Notes under the pieces: generated by a model
Database searches by the model: none
The model's input: the letters and a program-made list of their open reading frames with translations, nothing else
What the model was told of the DNA's origin: nothing
In this document: positions 32,349-40,308 of the stretch, in pieces
Layout: each line of letters opens with the position of its first letter
Position numbering within the stretch: the first letter of the stretch is position 1
NCBI GenBank assembly: GCA_021299265.1
Contig: JAJTGP010000013.1
Location: 1-46,319, forward strand
Source: Hyphomonadaceae bacterium
GTDB taxonomy: Bacteria; Pseudomonadota; Alphaproteobacteria; Caulobacterales; Aquidulcibacteraceae
DNA: 46,319 bases
Direction of reading: 5' to 3'
Position numbers and translations under genes: made by a program

Positions 32349-32780
32349 ATGCTGTTGCTGCCGCCTCTGCGACAATTGAAGAAAGACCCGCTCCAGTCCG
32401 GCAACATGGCTCTGACTGCAGCCCTCCTTTTTGTGCCGCTCGCGATGATTGTTGCTATGACCAGTGAGTTTGTGGCGCTCAGCTCAGAGAAGGCGCTTAT
32501 GCAATCTGCTGCCGACGCGGCAGCGCTATCGGGGGCGCAAAATCTGATCTTGGTTGGAGCCAGTGCGCGCCAGTCAACCAGTGATGTTGAGCGATTTGCG
32601 ATGGCCCAAGTTGGTGAATTCGCTAACCGTGCGACTGTTTCCTTTAAAGCATCGCAAGGCCGTGACGGCACCTTTACGGTCGAAGGGCTTGCTCTACGCC
32701 CCTCCTTCTTCGGCGACTTGGTTCCGCCTGGCGGCTTTCGGATTGAGGTCAAATCCATCGCGGAATCAATGCAAGTATAA
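32349..32780 (+). CDS. N-terminal fragment of the broken TadG-like gene
   Basis: 143 residues with one membrane segment (about residues 19-41) and the AADAAALSGAQ motif. If translated alone it would be a membrane-anchored stub. The natural continuation is in the same frame just past the TAA. Confidence 0.5.
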   Translation: MLLLPPLRQLKKDPLQSGNMALTAALLFVPLAMIVAMTSEFVALSSEKALMQSAADAAALSGAQNLILVGASARQSTSDVERFAMAQVGEFANRATVSFKASQGRDGTFTVEGLALRPSFFGDLVPPGGFRIEVKSIAESMQV

Positions 32781-32789
32781 CCGCTGTGC

Positions 32790-33455
32790 GTGATTGGCGA
32801 TGATGGCACGGTAGGTGGCAAGGCCATCACCGCCGCGAATAATAGCGGCATTCGCGCCAAGAATTGCATTGTCCATTCCAACAGTGATTTTGAGCTCAAA
32901 AATTTGGCTACGGTGGAAGCTGGTGCCCCGCGCGCGGCAGGCGTGGCGATCGGTGCGGGTTTCACTCCGGCTGCAAATAGCGGGGCTTTGAAGCTTACTG
33001 ACCCCTTCCGAGGTCGGGCGATTGCCCCATCTGCGGATTGCACCACTGTGCCAGACGGCGGCGCTCAAGTCCGGTCTGCTGGAACGGTGTCTTTGCCGCC
33101 GGGCCTTCATCGAGTTGAGTATACGATGACGGGGACATCCATTCTCAAACTCGAGCCAGGTGAACATTATTTCTGCAAAAGCCTGAAGCTTCGAGGACAA
33201 GGGCGCTTAGAGGGCGACGATGTCTTGCTGATGTTCACAGGCGGCAATGCCTTAGAGGCCAATCAGAGTAGCAGCGTTTCCTTATCAGGGCGACAATCGG
33301 GCCTATGGGCAGGCTTCGTGATCGTGGCAACGCGCGGCAATTATGCAAATTTTTCGATCGCTTCCAGCAATGTAGATAAATTGTTGGGGACAATCTATTT
33401 GCCCATGACGCGGCTGCAGGTTAGCGCGACTGGGGATGTAGCCGAAAGCTCATAA
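32790..33455 (+). CDS. Middle fragment of the broken TadG-like gene
   Basis: The open stretch between the two TAA codons. Its first possible start, GTG or ATT near 32790, has no ribosome binding site, and homologous sequence already begins at 32781, so independent translation is unlikely. It carries beta-rich segments and Cys residues (DCTTVPDGG, EHYFCKSLKLRGQG) typical of the periplasmic part of this family. Confidence 0.4.
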   Translation: MIGDDGTVGGKAITAANNSGIRAKNCIVHSNSDFELKNLATVEAGAPRAAGVAIGAGFTPAANSGALKLTDPFRGRAIAPSADCTTVPDGGAQVRSAGTVSLPPGLHRVEYTMTGTSILKLEPGEHYFCKSLKLRGQGRLEGDDVLLMFTGGNALEANQSSSVSLSGRQSGLWAGFVIVATRGNYANFSIASSNVDKLLGTIYLPMTRLQVSATGDVAESS

Positions 33456-33678
33456 TGGAGCGTGATCGTCGCTAGAAACATCAATCTAACCAATAATGCG
33501 CGGCTGATCATCAATTCCGATTATGCAGGCTCCCCCGTTCCGGTGCCAATTGGCGTAGGCAATCAAGCAGGTGGGACGAATGTACCGCTCCGCTTGCGGC
33601 AATAGCCTTTGGTACCCCAAAAAAGGCTTGCCCAAAGTGACGAAGTTCTAGAGCATGATCCGATAAGTAGGAATGATC

Positions 33679-33879
33679 ATGCCCTTTGTGAACATCAAAG
33701 TAACCCCGGACGGTCTGACGCCAGAAAAGAAGGCTGCTCTCATTGCAGGCGTAACTGAACTTCTGCGCGTTGAGCTCAATAAGAACCCGGAAACGACCGT
33801 CGTCATCATTGACGAAGTGGAGACGGACAATTGGGGAATTGGCGGCAAGACCGTCACCCAAAGGCGCGCGGGGGGATGA
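33679..33879 (+). CDS. 4-oxalocrotonate tautomerase family protein
   Basis: A 66-residue tautomerase. ATG 33679 places proline directly after the initiator Met (MPFVNIKVTPDGLT), giving the catalytic Pro1 after Met removal; the ATG at 33673 would bury it. TVVIIDEVETDNWGIGG matches the conserved middle of the family, including the Arg/Trp-like active-site end. Such enzymes isomerise unsaturated keto acids. Substrate unknown. Its stop overlaps the next start (ATGA). Confidence 0.88.
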   Translation: MPFVNIKVTPDGLTPEKKAALIAGVTELLRVELNKNPETTVVIIDEVETDNWGIGGKTVTQRRAGG

Positions 33880-34328
33880 GTGGCGGAGCAGCACCCGTCT
33901 GGCTTTCGGTCCTGATGCTGCTGGCAGGCTTTGGCATTCCCATTATGGCGGCCCTCAATAGTGGCCTAGGCCTGCGCCTTGGAAGCCCCGTGGCCGCAGC
34001 CTTTGTGCTGTTCATCGTCGGCACCATCGCGACAGGCCTTGTAGTGCTGGCAACCGGCACCACCAATCCGTTTCGACCCGTCGCACCCTTTGGCTTTTGG
34101 CTTGGTGGGCTATTGGTGGCGTTTTACGTGCTCTCTGTCACCCTCGCTGCACCCCGCATCGGGGTCGGTAATGCGATCTTTTTGGTTCTGCTCGGCCAAT
34201 TGGTCAGCGCGACCGCGATTGATCATTTCGCGCTGTTTGGAGCGCAGCGCTATCCTTTGACGCTGACACGGGCACTTGGCTTGCTGTTGATGGTCGGCGG
34301 AGTCTTTTTGGCGCGGCGTCCGGGTTAG
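33876..34328 (+). CDS. DMT superfamily YdcZ-type (DUF606) membrane protein
   Basis: A 150-residue membrane protein with about five hydrophobic segments. ATG 33876 overlaps the tautomerase stop by four bases (ATGA), so I prefer it to the longer frame from 33831. Typical segments are PIMAALNSGLGLRLGSPVAA and LGQLVSATAIDHFALFG, then RALGLLLMVGGVFLARRP, matching the DUF606 half-transporter family. Substrate unknown. Convergent with nadC, overlapping its end by four bases. Confidence 0.85.
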   Translation: MSGGAAPVWLSVLMLLAGFGIPIMAALNSGLGLRLGSPVAAAFVLFIVGTIATGLVVLATGTTNPFRPVAPFGFWLGGLLVAFYVLSVTLAAPRIGVGNAIFLVLLGQLVSATAIDHFALFGAQRYPLTLTRALGLLLMVGGVFLARRPG

Positions 34329-35167
34329 GCCTCATCCAACCCTAAATCGAGGCAGGGGGCCGAGTGGGTGAGGGCCCCGACCGAGATATAGTCCACCCCA
34401 GTGGCGGCAATATCGGCCACGGTGGAGAGGCTTACCCCGCCAGAGGCTTCTAAGGTCACAGCCCCCGCCACGCGCGCCACGGCAGTCCTTAAGTCTGCCA
34501 AGGTGAAATTATCCAACATGATGCAAGTAGGGGCAAAGGGCAGGGCCTCTTCCAATTGGTTGAGGCTATCAACCTCCACTTCGATGGGCAGCAAATGGCC
34601 GCCATAGGCTTTTGCGCGGGTCAAAGCGGGCACAATGCCACCAGCGGCGGCAACATGATTATCCTTAATCAGGATGGCATCATCCAAGCCAAATCGGTGG
34701 TTAGATCCGCCGCCTAAACGCACCGCTTTCTTTTGAAGCGCGCGCAGGCCCGGTGTCGTTTTGCGGGTGCAGGTGATTTTGGCATTGGTGCCTTTTACTG
34801 CCTCGACATAGCGGGCCGTTAGGCTCGCGATGCCTGACAAGGGGCCTAGGAAGTTCAGCATCACCCGCTCTGCCATCAACAGGCTTTGGGCTTTGCCGTG
34901 CAAGGTGGCGATCACATCGCCAGCGGCGAGGACGGCACCTTCTTTCAGGTGCGGCTGTAAGACGGCTGCTGGATCAATGAGGCGCAGGGTCAGCGTGGCG
35001 GCATCCAATCCCGCCAAAATTCCTGCGCTGCGTGCCCGCAACACCCAGTGCACCTCAAGGTCAGGGTCGACGGTCGCCAGCGTCGTGACATCGCCAGCCC
35101 GCCCCAAATCTTCGGCAAGTGCCATGCGAACAATCGGCTCTAGCACCACATCGGGTAAGAAGGTCAT
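34325..35167 (-). CDS. nadC: Nicotinate-nucleotide pyrophosphorylase (carboxylating)
   Basis: Converts quinolinate and PRPP to nicotinate mononucleotide, the third step of de novo NAD synthesis. The 280-residue protein has AEDLGRAGDVTT, ITCTRKTTPGLRALQKKAV, GGGSNHRFGLDDAILIKDNH, EVEVDSLNQLEEAL and LEASGGVSLSTV, then GVDYISVGALTHS, all canonical. Its ATG overlaps the nadB stop by four bases (ATGA). Last gene of nadABC. Confidence 0.97.
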   Translation of the reverse strand: MTFLPDVVLEPIVRMALAEDLGRAGDVTTLATVDPDLEVHWVLRARSAGILAGLDAATLTLRLIDPAAVLQPHLKEGAVLAAGDVIATLHGKAQSLLMAERVMLNFLGPLSGIASLTARYVEAVKGTNAKITCTRKTTPGLRALQKKAVRLGGGSNHRFGLDDAILIKDNHVAAAGGIVPALTRAKAYGGHLLPIEVEVDSLNQLEEALPFAPTCIMLDNFTLADLRTAVARVAGAVTLEASGGVSLSTVADIAATGVDYISVGALTHSAPCLDLGLDEA

Positions 35168-36663
35168 CGGGTTACATCCAGGGTGACGAAGCTGCGCTTG
35201 GCAGGATTGTGTTCTTTCGGGAAGTCGCTGCGATAATGGCCGCCGCGGCTTTCTTGGCGGGCCAAGGCACCTTCGGCAATCAGTCCTGCGGTGATCAATT
35301 CATTGGTGCGGCCATGCTGAGTCTTCAGATCTTCGATGGTCGAGACGAGGCTCGTCAGACCCGCTGCATCGCGCACCACACCGGCTTTGGCGGTCATCTC
35401 GGTCCGCAGAAACTGCAAGGCGTCCTTGGGCAAGGGCGAAATCGTGGGGGCGTAGCCGCCTGCCGTTCCACCGGAAGTCGCGTCGCGCAGGCGTTCAGCA
35501 ACCCGATGGGCAAACACCACGGCTTCAAGAAGCGAGTTAGAGGCCAATCGATTGGCGCCATGCACACCCGTAGAAGCGCATTCTCCAATGGCAGAAAGGC
35601 CGTCCAACGTGGTTTTGCCCCACACGTCGGTCACAATGCCGCCCATATGATAATGGGCCGCCGGGGCAATCGGGATGAGGTCGGCGCGAGGGTCAATCCC
35701 CGCAGCCGCACAGGCCGCAAAGACAGTCGGGAAATGTTCCGGGAAGCCAGCCCCAATGGCGCTGCGGCAATCCAAATAAGCGCCCCGACCAGCCTTAATC
35801 TCGCTTGCCACCGCACGGGCTACCGTATCGCGCGGCGCAAGGTCGCCGAGATGATGGTAGCCCACCATGAAGGGCGTGCCGTCTTGATTGACGAGTTGTG
35901 CGCCGTCACCACGGAGGGCTTCGGTTGCCAAGGGGGCCGGGTCGCGCGCCAAATCCATGGCGGTGGGGTGGAATTGGATGAATTCAGCGTCCGCAACAAG
36001 CGCGCCAGCGCGCGCCGCCATGCCTAAGCCTTGGCCTGCTGCTTCCACCGGATTTGTCGTCACGCGGAACAAGCCGCCTGAGCCCCCGGTCGCCAAAACG
36101 GTTTCTTCGGCCTCCAAGCGGATCGGCCTGCCATTCATGGCCAGAACCCCGCCTATGCGCCCCGTATCTGTTTGCAAAAGGGCGCGCGCGGCAACGCCTT
36201 CAACTAAGCTGATATGGTCGCAGGCGCGCACAGCCTTAATTAGATTGGCCATGATTTCGCGACCAGCCAAATCACCGGCAACGCGTGCTACGCGGGCATG
36301 ACTGTGGGCAGCTTCTAAAGAGAGGGCGAGACTGCCATCTTCATGTCGATCAAAGGCGACACCGAGGTCCAACAGGTCTCGCACCCGCGCGGGTCCGTCC
36401 TTGGCGATCAGCATGGCGACAATTGGGTCGACCAAGCCTGCGCCAGCGGCGATCGTATCTTTCGCATGGCTTTGTGCGCTGTCCTCAGGTGCCAACGCTG
36501 CCGCAAGTCCACCTTGCGCCCAAGCACTTGATGCCGCTTGCCCAAAGGGCGCTGGCGAGACCACCACGCACGGGCGCGGCGCAAGTTTCAGGGCAAGGAA
36601 CAGGCCAGCCAGACCCGCGCCAATGATCAGGACGCTACCGTCCTTCAGGCGTTGTGTGTCCAC
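35164..36663 (-). CDS. nadB: L-aspartate oxidase
   Basis: FAD enzyme that oxidises aspartate to iminoaspartate for quinolinate synthesis. The 499-residue protein starts with GTG at 36663, one base after the nadA stop. Seen: the FAD motif VLIIGAGLAGLFLALKLA, the flavin-contact SSAWAQGGLAAAL, RVTTNPVEAAGQGLGMAARAG split around it, EFIQFHPTA, and YHMGGIVTDVWGKTTLDGL near the C-terminal side, then GVHGANRLASNSLLEA. Slightly shorter than the E. coli enzyme at the C-terminus. Confidence 0.96.
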   Translation of the reverse strand: MDTQRLKDGSVLIIGAGLAGLFLALKLAPRPCVVVSPAPFGQAASSAWAQGGLAAALAPEDSAQSHAKDTIAAGAGLVDPIVAMLIAKDGPARVRDLLDLGVAFDRHEDGSLALSLEAAHSHARVARVAGDLAGREIMANLIKAVRACDHISLVEGVAARALLQTDTGRIGGVLAMNGRPIRLEAEETVLATGGSGGLFRVTTNPVEAAGQGLGMAARAGALVADAEFIQFHPTAMDLARDPAPLATEALRGDGAQLVNQDGTPFMVGYHHLGDLAPRDTVARAVASEIKAGRGAYLDCRSAIGAGFPEHFPTVFAACAAAGIDPRADLIPIAPAAHYHMGGIVTDVWGKTTLDGLSAIGECASTGVHGANRLASNSLLEAVVFAHRVAERLRDATSGGTAGGYAPTISPLPKDALQFLRTEMTAKAGVVRDAAGLTSLVSTIEDLKTQHGRTNELITAGLIAEGALARQESRGGHYRSDFPKEHNPAKRSFVTLDVTR

Positions 36664-36664
36664 G

Positions 36665-37813
36665 TTAGATCAATTCCAAAGAGTCGGGGACCTGGCGCGT
36701 AGGATCAAATTTGCCAGCCGGGGCAGGGGGAATGGCCAACATGGCGTCGACCGCTTGCTTGGCACGCGCGGCAATATCTGGATCGACTTCCACCTCATAG
36801 CGCATCTCTTTCAGCGCATCATAAATGGCTTCCAGCGTGATGACCTTCATATGCGGGCATAGATTGCAGGGCTTGATGAATTCCACATCCGGATTGGCCA
36901 CGGCGACATTGTCGCTCATGGAGCATTCGGTGATCAGAACCACTTTTTGCGGCTTGTAATCCTGCACATAGTCGCTCATTGCGCCGGTGGAGCCGGTAAA
37001 GTCAGAGGCTGCAACGACTTCAGGCGGACATTCGGGGTGCGCCAAAATGATGGCACCGGGGTGAGAGGCGCGGATCTCGGCAATATCATCGGCGGTAAAG
37101 CGCTCATGCACTTCGCATTTGCCCTTCCAGGAGATGATTTTGATACCCGTTTGTGCGGCAACATTTTTGGCCAGATATTCGTCCGGCAACATAATGACTT
37201 GATCCACGCCCCATTCTTTCGCGATGGTTTCGACTACTTGGATCGCATTGGACGACGTGCAGCAAATGTCGCTCTCGGCTTTTACTTCCGCCGTCGTGTT
37301 GACATAGGTGACCACAGGCAAACCCGGATAACGCGCCTTAATCAAGCGCACATCGGCACCTGTGATGGACGCGGCCAGCGAGCAGCCAGCCTTCAAGGAT
37401 GGGATCAGCACAGTTTTGTCAGGCGAGAGGATTTTGGAGGTTTCGGCCATGAAATGGACGCCACCTTGCACAATCACTTTGGCCGAAACCTTGGCGGCTT
37501 CGCGCGCAAGGCCAAGACTGTCGCCGCGAAAATCGCCTACGCAATTGAAGATTTCTGCCGTCATATAATTATGGGCCAAGATAACGGCATCGCGTTCTTT
37601 CTTCAGCCGGTTGATGGCCGCGATCAAGGGGGCATAGGCTGGCCATTCCAAGGGCGAGATCACATGGCGCACGATTTCATAGAGGTGGTCGGTCTCTGCT
37701 TTGACCGCGGCATCATAGACGAGGCCGCGCGCAGCGGCGGGAGAAAGCTGGCGCGAGCCTGCAGCTGGGCTGACTTCGCGAGCGGGTTTCGAACCTAAAT
37801 CCAGAACGGCCAT
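36665..37813 (-). CDS. nadA: Quinolinate synthase
   Basis: A 382-residue 4Fe-4S enzyme that condenses iminoaspartate with dihydroxyacetone phosphate. ATG 37813 is chosen because AGGAG lies seven bases upstream; ATG 37819 and GTG 37831 are weaker, and the latter touches the operator. The three cluster cysteines are visible in IPSLKAGCSLA, LAHPECPPEVV and KPCNLCPHM, with DEYLAKN and HNYM in the substrate regions. First gene of nadA-nadB-nadC, behind two palindromic operators. Confidence 0.97.
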   Translation of the reverse strand: MAVLDLGSKPAREVSPAAGSRQLSPAAARGLVYDAAVKAETDHLYEIVRHVISPLEWPAYAPLIAAINRLKKERDAVILAHNYMTAEIFNCVGDFRGDSLGLAREAAKVSAKVIVQGGVHFMAETSKILSPDKTVLIPSLKAGCSLAASITGADVRLIKARYPGLPVVTYVNTTAEVKAESDICCTSSNAIQVVETIAKEWGVDQVIMLPDEYLAKNVAAQTGIKIISWKGKCEVHERFTADDIAEIRASHPGAIILAHPECPPEVVAASDFTGSTGAMSDYVQDYKPQKVVLITECSMSDNVAVANPDVEFIKPCNLCPHMKVITLEAIYDALKEMRYEVEVDPDIAARAKQAVDAMLAIPPAPAGKFDPTRQVPDSLELI

Positions 37814-37830
37814 ATTCATTCTCCTGACCA

Positions 37831-37853
37831 CTAATACTCAGACTGAGCATTAG
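37831..37853 (-). promoter_or_regulatory. NadQ-type operator 1, in the nadA leader
   Basis: A 23-bp palindrome with one mismatched pair: CTAATACTCA (37831-37840), GAC, TGAGCATTAG (37844-37853). It lies five bases beyond the nadA ribosome binding site, so a bound repressor would sit just before the coding region. It shares its core (ACT[CT]A-N3-TGAGC) with operator 2. Confidence 0.7.
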
Positions 37854-37892
37854 TGCCTTGCGCCTCGGCAAAAGCCGTGTTTGGCGTAGGGG

Positions 37893-37915
37893 CTTATACT
37901 TAGTGTGAGCATAAG
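37893..37915 (-). promoter_or_regulatory. NadQ-type operator 2, over the nadA promoter
   Basis: CTTATACTTA (37893-37902), GTG, TGAGCATAAG (37906-37915), a palindrome with two mismatched pairs, centred 62 bases from operator 1 (about six helical turns, same DNA face). On the minus strand a perfect -35 TTGACA lies at 37925-37920, and the -10 position at 17-base spacing (37902-37897) falls inside this palindrome. Confidence 0.7.
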
Positions 37916-37970
37916 GGTCTGTCAAATGAAAAGCGACGTGGCGTGTTGAAACAGATCGCTGGAGAGGGGC

Positions 37971-38927
37971 TTAGCGCTTGGCGAGCGGCAAGCTTAGACC
38001 CGACGCACCCGCTTGTCGGCTCGTGGCGCTGCGGGTGAAAAGCATGGCCGGGCGGCCACCCGTTTCGGCATGCAGGGCCCCGGTGGATTCGACGAGGCCA
38101 GAGCGCTCGAGCGTCCGGCGGAAGTTTTGTTTGTGCAGTTTCACGCCACACAAGGCCTCAACCAGATCCTGCAATTCGCTCAAGGTGAAGCGGGCAGGGG
38201 CCAAGTCGAAGACAATGGGGCGATAGCGGATTTTCGCACGTAAACGGCCCATGGCGGTGGCAAGGATTCGGCGGTGATCTGAGACCAGTGGCTCGCCGAC
38301 AAAAGTGCGCTCAGCCCCAGGCGCAGCGGACGCTTGGCCCTTTGCGCGGTCGCGTTGGGCTTCTTGCACAAGGCCCGCTTCATACAGAAGCTCAAACCGG
38401 TCAAGCACTTGGGATTCCTGCCACGACTGGCCATGCAGGCCAAACGCCATGGCGACACGGCTTTGCCGCTCCGTCGTGGTCGCCCAAGCCTTTAGGTCCG
38501 GCAGGAGCAGGTCGATGGCCCGCAAACCTGCTTCGCTGCGACGATCTTCCCACGGAAAAAACCGGTACCAGTCCGCCCATACACCCGCCCGGCGTTGGCC
38601 CTCATCAATGCTGCCGGCCAAAGCAATATATCCAACGGAGACCACACGATCGGCGTCTGAGGATTGGCCCATGTCGGCCACAGGGGCTTCGCGGCCTTTG
38701 TCGCCAAACGTGTAGAGCTGCTCGACATAGCCAAGCGCGAAGCCTGTTTGAGAGGTCACAAAGTCGCGCACGGCCAGTTCAAACGTGCGGTGGCCGATTG
38801 GGTCAAAGCTGCCAAAGGGCAGGCCGATTGCACCCGGGCTGCCGCTCAACAAAACTTCAGGGCCCTTGCCGCTGGCTGCCACGACGACGGCGGATAGGCC
38901 GATAATGACGCGTGGCGTGGCATTCAT
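37971..38927 (-). CDS. nadQ: NadQ/COG4111-type Nudix-like transcriptional regulator of NAD synthesis
   Basis: A 318-residue protein. The N-terminal half is Nudix-like (VIIGLSAVVVAASGKGPEVL, then LPFGSFDPIGHRTFELAVRD), but where the catalytic REUxEExGU should be it has VRDFVTSQTGFAL, so it is a non-catalytic sensor domain. The C-terminal half is a winged-helix-like region (FTLSELQDLVEAL, HKQNFRRTLERSGLVESTG, GRPAMLF). This layout is that of NrtR/NadQ regulators. It lies directly upstream of nadA on the same strand with two palindromes between them. Starts one base after the phosphatase stop. Confidence 0.82.
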   Translation of the reverse strand: MNATPRVIIGLSAVVVAASGKGPEVLLSGSPGAIGLPFGSFDPIGHRTFELAVRDFVTSQTGFALGYVEQLYTFGDKGREAPVADMGQSSDADRVVSVGYIALAGSIDEGQRRAGVWADWYRFFPWEDRRSEAGLRAIDLLLPDLKAWATTTERQSRVAMAFGLHGQSWQESQVLDRFELLYEAGLVQEAQRDRAKGQASAAPGAERTFVGEPLVSDHRRILATAMGRLRAKIRYRPIVFDLAPARFTLSELQDLVEALCGVKLHKQNFRRTLERSGLVESTGALHAETGGRPAMLFTRSATSRQAGASGLSLPLAKR

Positions 38928-38928
38928 A

Positions 38929-39450
38929 TTAGGGCTCCCACCGGGCTGGCAGATCGAAGGCTACACCTTCCCAACAATCTTCGCCACGGCCAATCGCGTC
39001 AATCGCATCGACCATCGCGCCACCTCGACCTAATAGATCATCGGCGTACCGGGTTAAAAGGCGATTGGGCGTCGCAGTCGGTGAAGCCTCACGGATGAAG
39101 TGCGCGATTTTGAGTGGGGGCACGTCAGGGTTAAGGGCACAAGCGGCCATAAAGGCAGACGCCGTTGAACGCGAGACACCAGCCCAACAATGCACGACTA
39201 AGGGTGCGGCCTGATCCCACGCCTGCACATGGTCCAAAATGGCTGAGACATGGGCTTCGGCGGGCGTGATCAAGCCTTCTTGCACATAAGTAACGTCATT
39301 GAGGCCAAGCTTCAGATGTGTGTCGGGCGACAAGCCAGCAGGGGTTTCAATCATGCTGGTCGGGTCCAGAAGCGTGATCATGCCCCAAGGCCGTAAGCGC
39401 GTGACGGTAGACGGGACCAAAGCGAGAGAACAGACTGAAATATAGGGCAT
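38929..39450 (-). CDS. Cysteine-based (tyrosine/dual-specificity-like) phosphatase
   Basis: A 173-residue protein with the phosphatase loop VVHCWAGVSRSTAS: Cys88, Arg94 in the C-x5-R motif followed by Ser. ATG 39450 overlaps the HD gene stop (TAATG); the open frame further upstream lies within that gene and is not conserved. The general acid is probably an Asp N-terminal to the loop. The substrate may be protein phosphotyrosine or a small phosphate; the neighbours suggest nucleotide metabolism. Cotranscribed with the HD gene and nadQ. Confidence 0.83.
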   Translation of the reverse strand: MPYISVCSLALVPSTVTRLRPWGMITLLDPTSMIETPAGLSPDTHLKLGLNDVTYVQEGLITPAEAHVSAILDHVQAWDQAAPLVVHCWAGVSRSTASAFMAACALNPDVPPLKIAHFIREASPTATPNRLLTRYADDLLGRGGAMVDAIDAIGRGEDCWEGVAFDLPARWEP

Positions 39451-40124
39451 TACACGACTTTCTGGTGCCGCTGGGGCAGGTTTTGCGCGTCGATTTCGGC
39501 GATCAAGGCCTGATGACGGGCAACATAGGCCGCTTGGGCTTGACGGGCAGGCCAAGGGTCAATCGTAATAGTTAGGCCAGCTGGCGGCGCGCCAAAAAAG
39601 CCCACCGATTCCTCGGGGCCAAAGCCCGCAACCTGGGTGGCTTCAAAAAAGGCGCAAGCAAGATCGGCGCGCTTGATCAGTTTCTTTAGCGGCGCAGGCG
39701 TCTTGGGCGGCAGGCCGAAGCGGATATGGACGGCGCGCTCCAACCGGTCCTCAAATCCGCGATAATCGACGCCTAGCGCGTTTTTAAATGGGCTGATCAT
39801 ATCCCCGACCACATATTCAGGGGCATCATGGAGGAGCGCCATCAAGCGTTGCTGGGGCGTCAAGCTCGGCTCAATGAAAGCCGCAATTTCTTCGACAATG
39901 AGGCTGTGTTGAGCGACTGAGAAGGCATGGTCGCCCGTTGTTTGGCCATTCCAGCGTGCAACCCGAGCTAGGCCATGGGCGATATCTTCAATCTCAATAT
40001 CCAAAGGCGAGGGGTCTAGCAGGTCTAGACGCCGGCCAGACAGCATGCGCTGCCACGCGCGGGGCGGGGCGGATTTTGCGGCTTTACGCGGCGGGGCGGG
40101 AGCTTGTGTGGCCATTTGTCTCAT
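39450..40124 (-). CDS. HD-domain (YfbR-like) phosphohydrolase
   Basis: About 221-224 residues; the start is ATG 40124 or 40115, neither with a strong ribosome binding site. After a basic, proline/alanine-rich N-terminus the conserved part runs from RAWQRMLSGRRLDLLDPSP. Metal ligands fit the HD pattern: TTGDHAFSVAQHSLIV (first His) and LLHDAPEYVVGDM (HD). YfbR-like members are 5'-deoxynucleotidases (family knowledge). First gene of an apparent operon with the phosphatase (one-base stop/start overlap) and nadQ. Confidence 0.8.
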   Translation of the reverse strand: MRQMATQAPAPPRKAAKSAPPRAWQRMLSGRRLDLLDPSPLDIEIEDIAHGLARVARWNGQTTGDHAFSVAQHSLIVEEIAAFIEPSLTPQQRLMALLHDAPEYVVGDMISPFKNALGVDYRGFEDRLERAVHIRFGLPPKTPAPLKKLIKRADLACAFFEATQVAGFGPEESVGFFGAPPAGLTITIDPWPARQAQAAYVARHQALIAEIDAQNLPQRHQKVV

Positions 40125-40135
40125 GTGGTTGATTG

Positions 40136-40179
40136 TCACTTGTGAACGCTGGTGGCGCCACCCCACGTTCTAGGCGTGG
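40136..40179. promoter_or_regulatory. Cluster of three dyads between divergent HD and Usp genes
   Basis: TCAC-TT-GTGA (40136-40145), a perfect 12-base palindrome GGTGGCGCCACC (40151-40162), and CCACG-N7-CGTGG (40163-40179) lie next to each other. One or more may be operators for the divergent genes. No convincing promoter boxes were placed. Confidence 0.35.
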
Positions 40180-40308
40180 AAACACACTCATGCCGAGAAT
40201 GTCGCCGAAATGCCAGTGGACTTCTCAGCAACAAGGCGGGACGCACGGCCGGGTTCTTAGTGGAACCATAAGCGCGTCGCACGGTTTTATGGCGGTGGAG
40301 GAAGCAAA

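Larger units (their letters stand above)
32349..33605 (+). pseudogene. TadG-like (TadE/G N-terminal) protein interrupted by two in-frame TAA codons
   Basis: One reading frame runs from ATG 32349 to TAG 33603-33605 with internal TAA at 32778-32780 and 33453-33455 and no frameshift. The first part has a TadE/TadG-like start (SGNMALTAALLFVPLAMIVA, then ALMQSAADAAALSGAQ). Directly after the first TAA the frame continues PLCVIGDDGT and NCIVHSNSDFELK, the usual next block of this family. After the second TAA it continues WSVIVARNINLT and LIINSDYAGSPVPVPIGVGN, the usual C-terminus. So a single gene has two nonsense codons. TAA is one transition from CAA (Gln), which is a possible ancestral codon (inferred). 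Intact relatives sit in Flp/Tad pilus clusters; none is seen here. Confidence 0.7.

Noticed and set aside
35119-36027. A 302-codon plus-strand ORF opposite nadB
   Set aside because: Antisense to a canonical gene; no recognisable domain or ribosome binding site.
36947-37798. A 283-codon plus-strand ORF opposite nadA
   Set aside because: Antisense to a canonical gene, with composition of a shadow frame.
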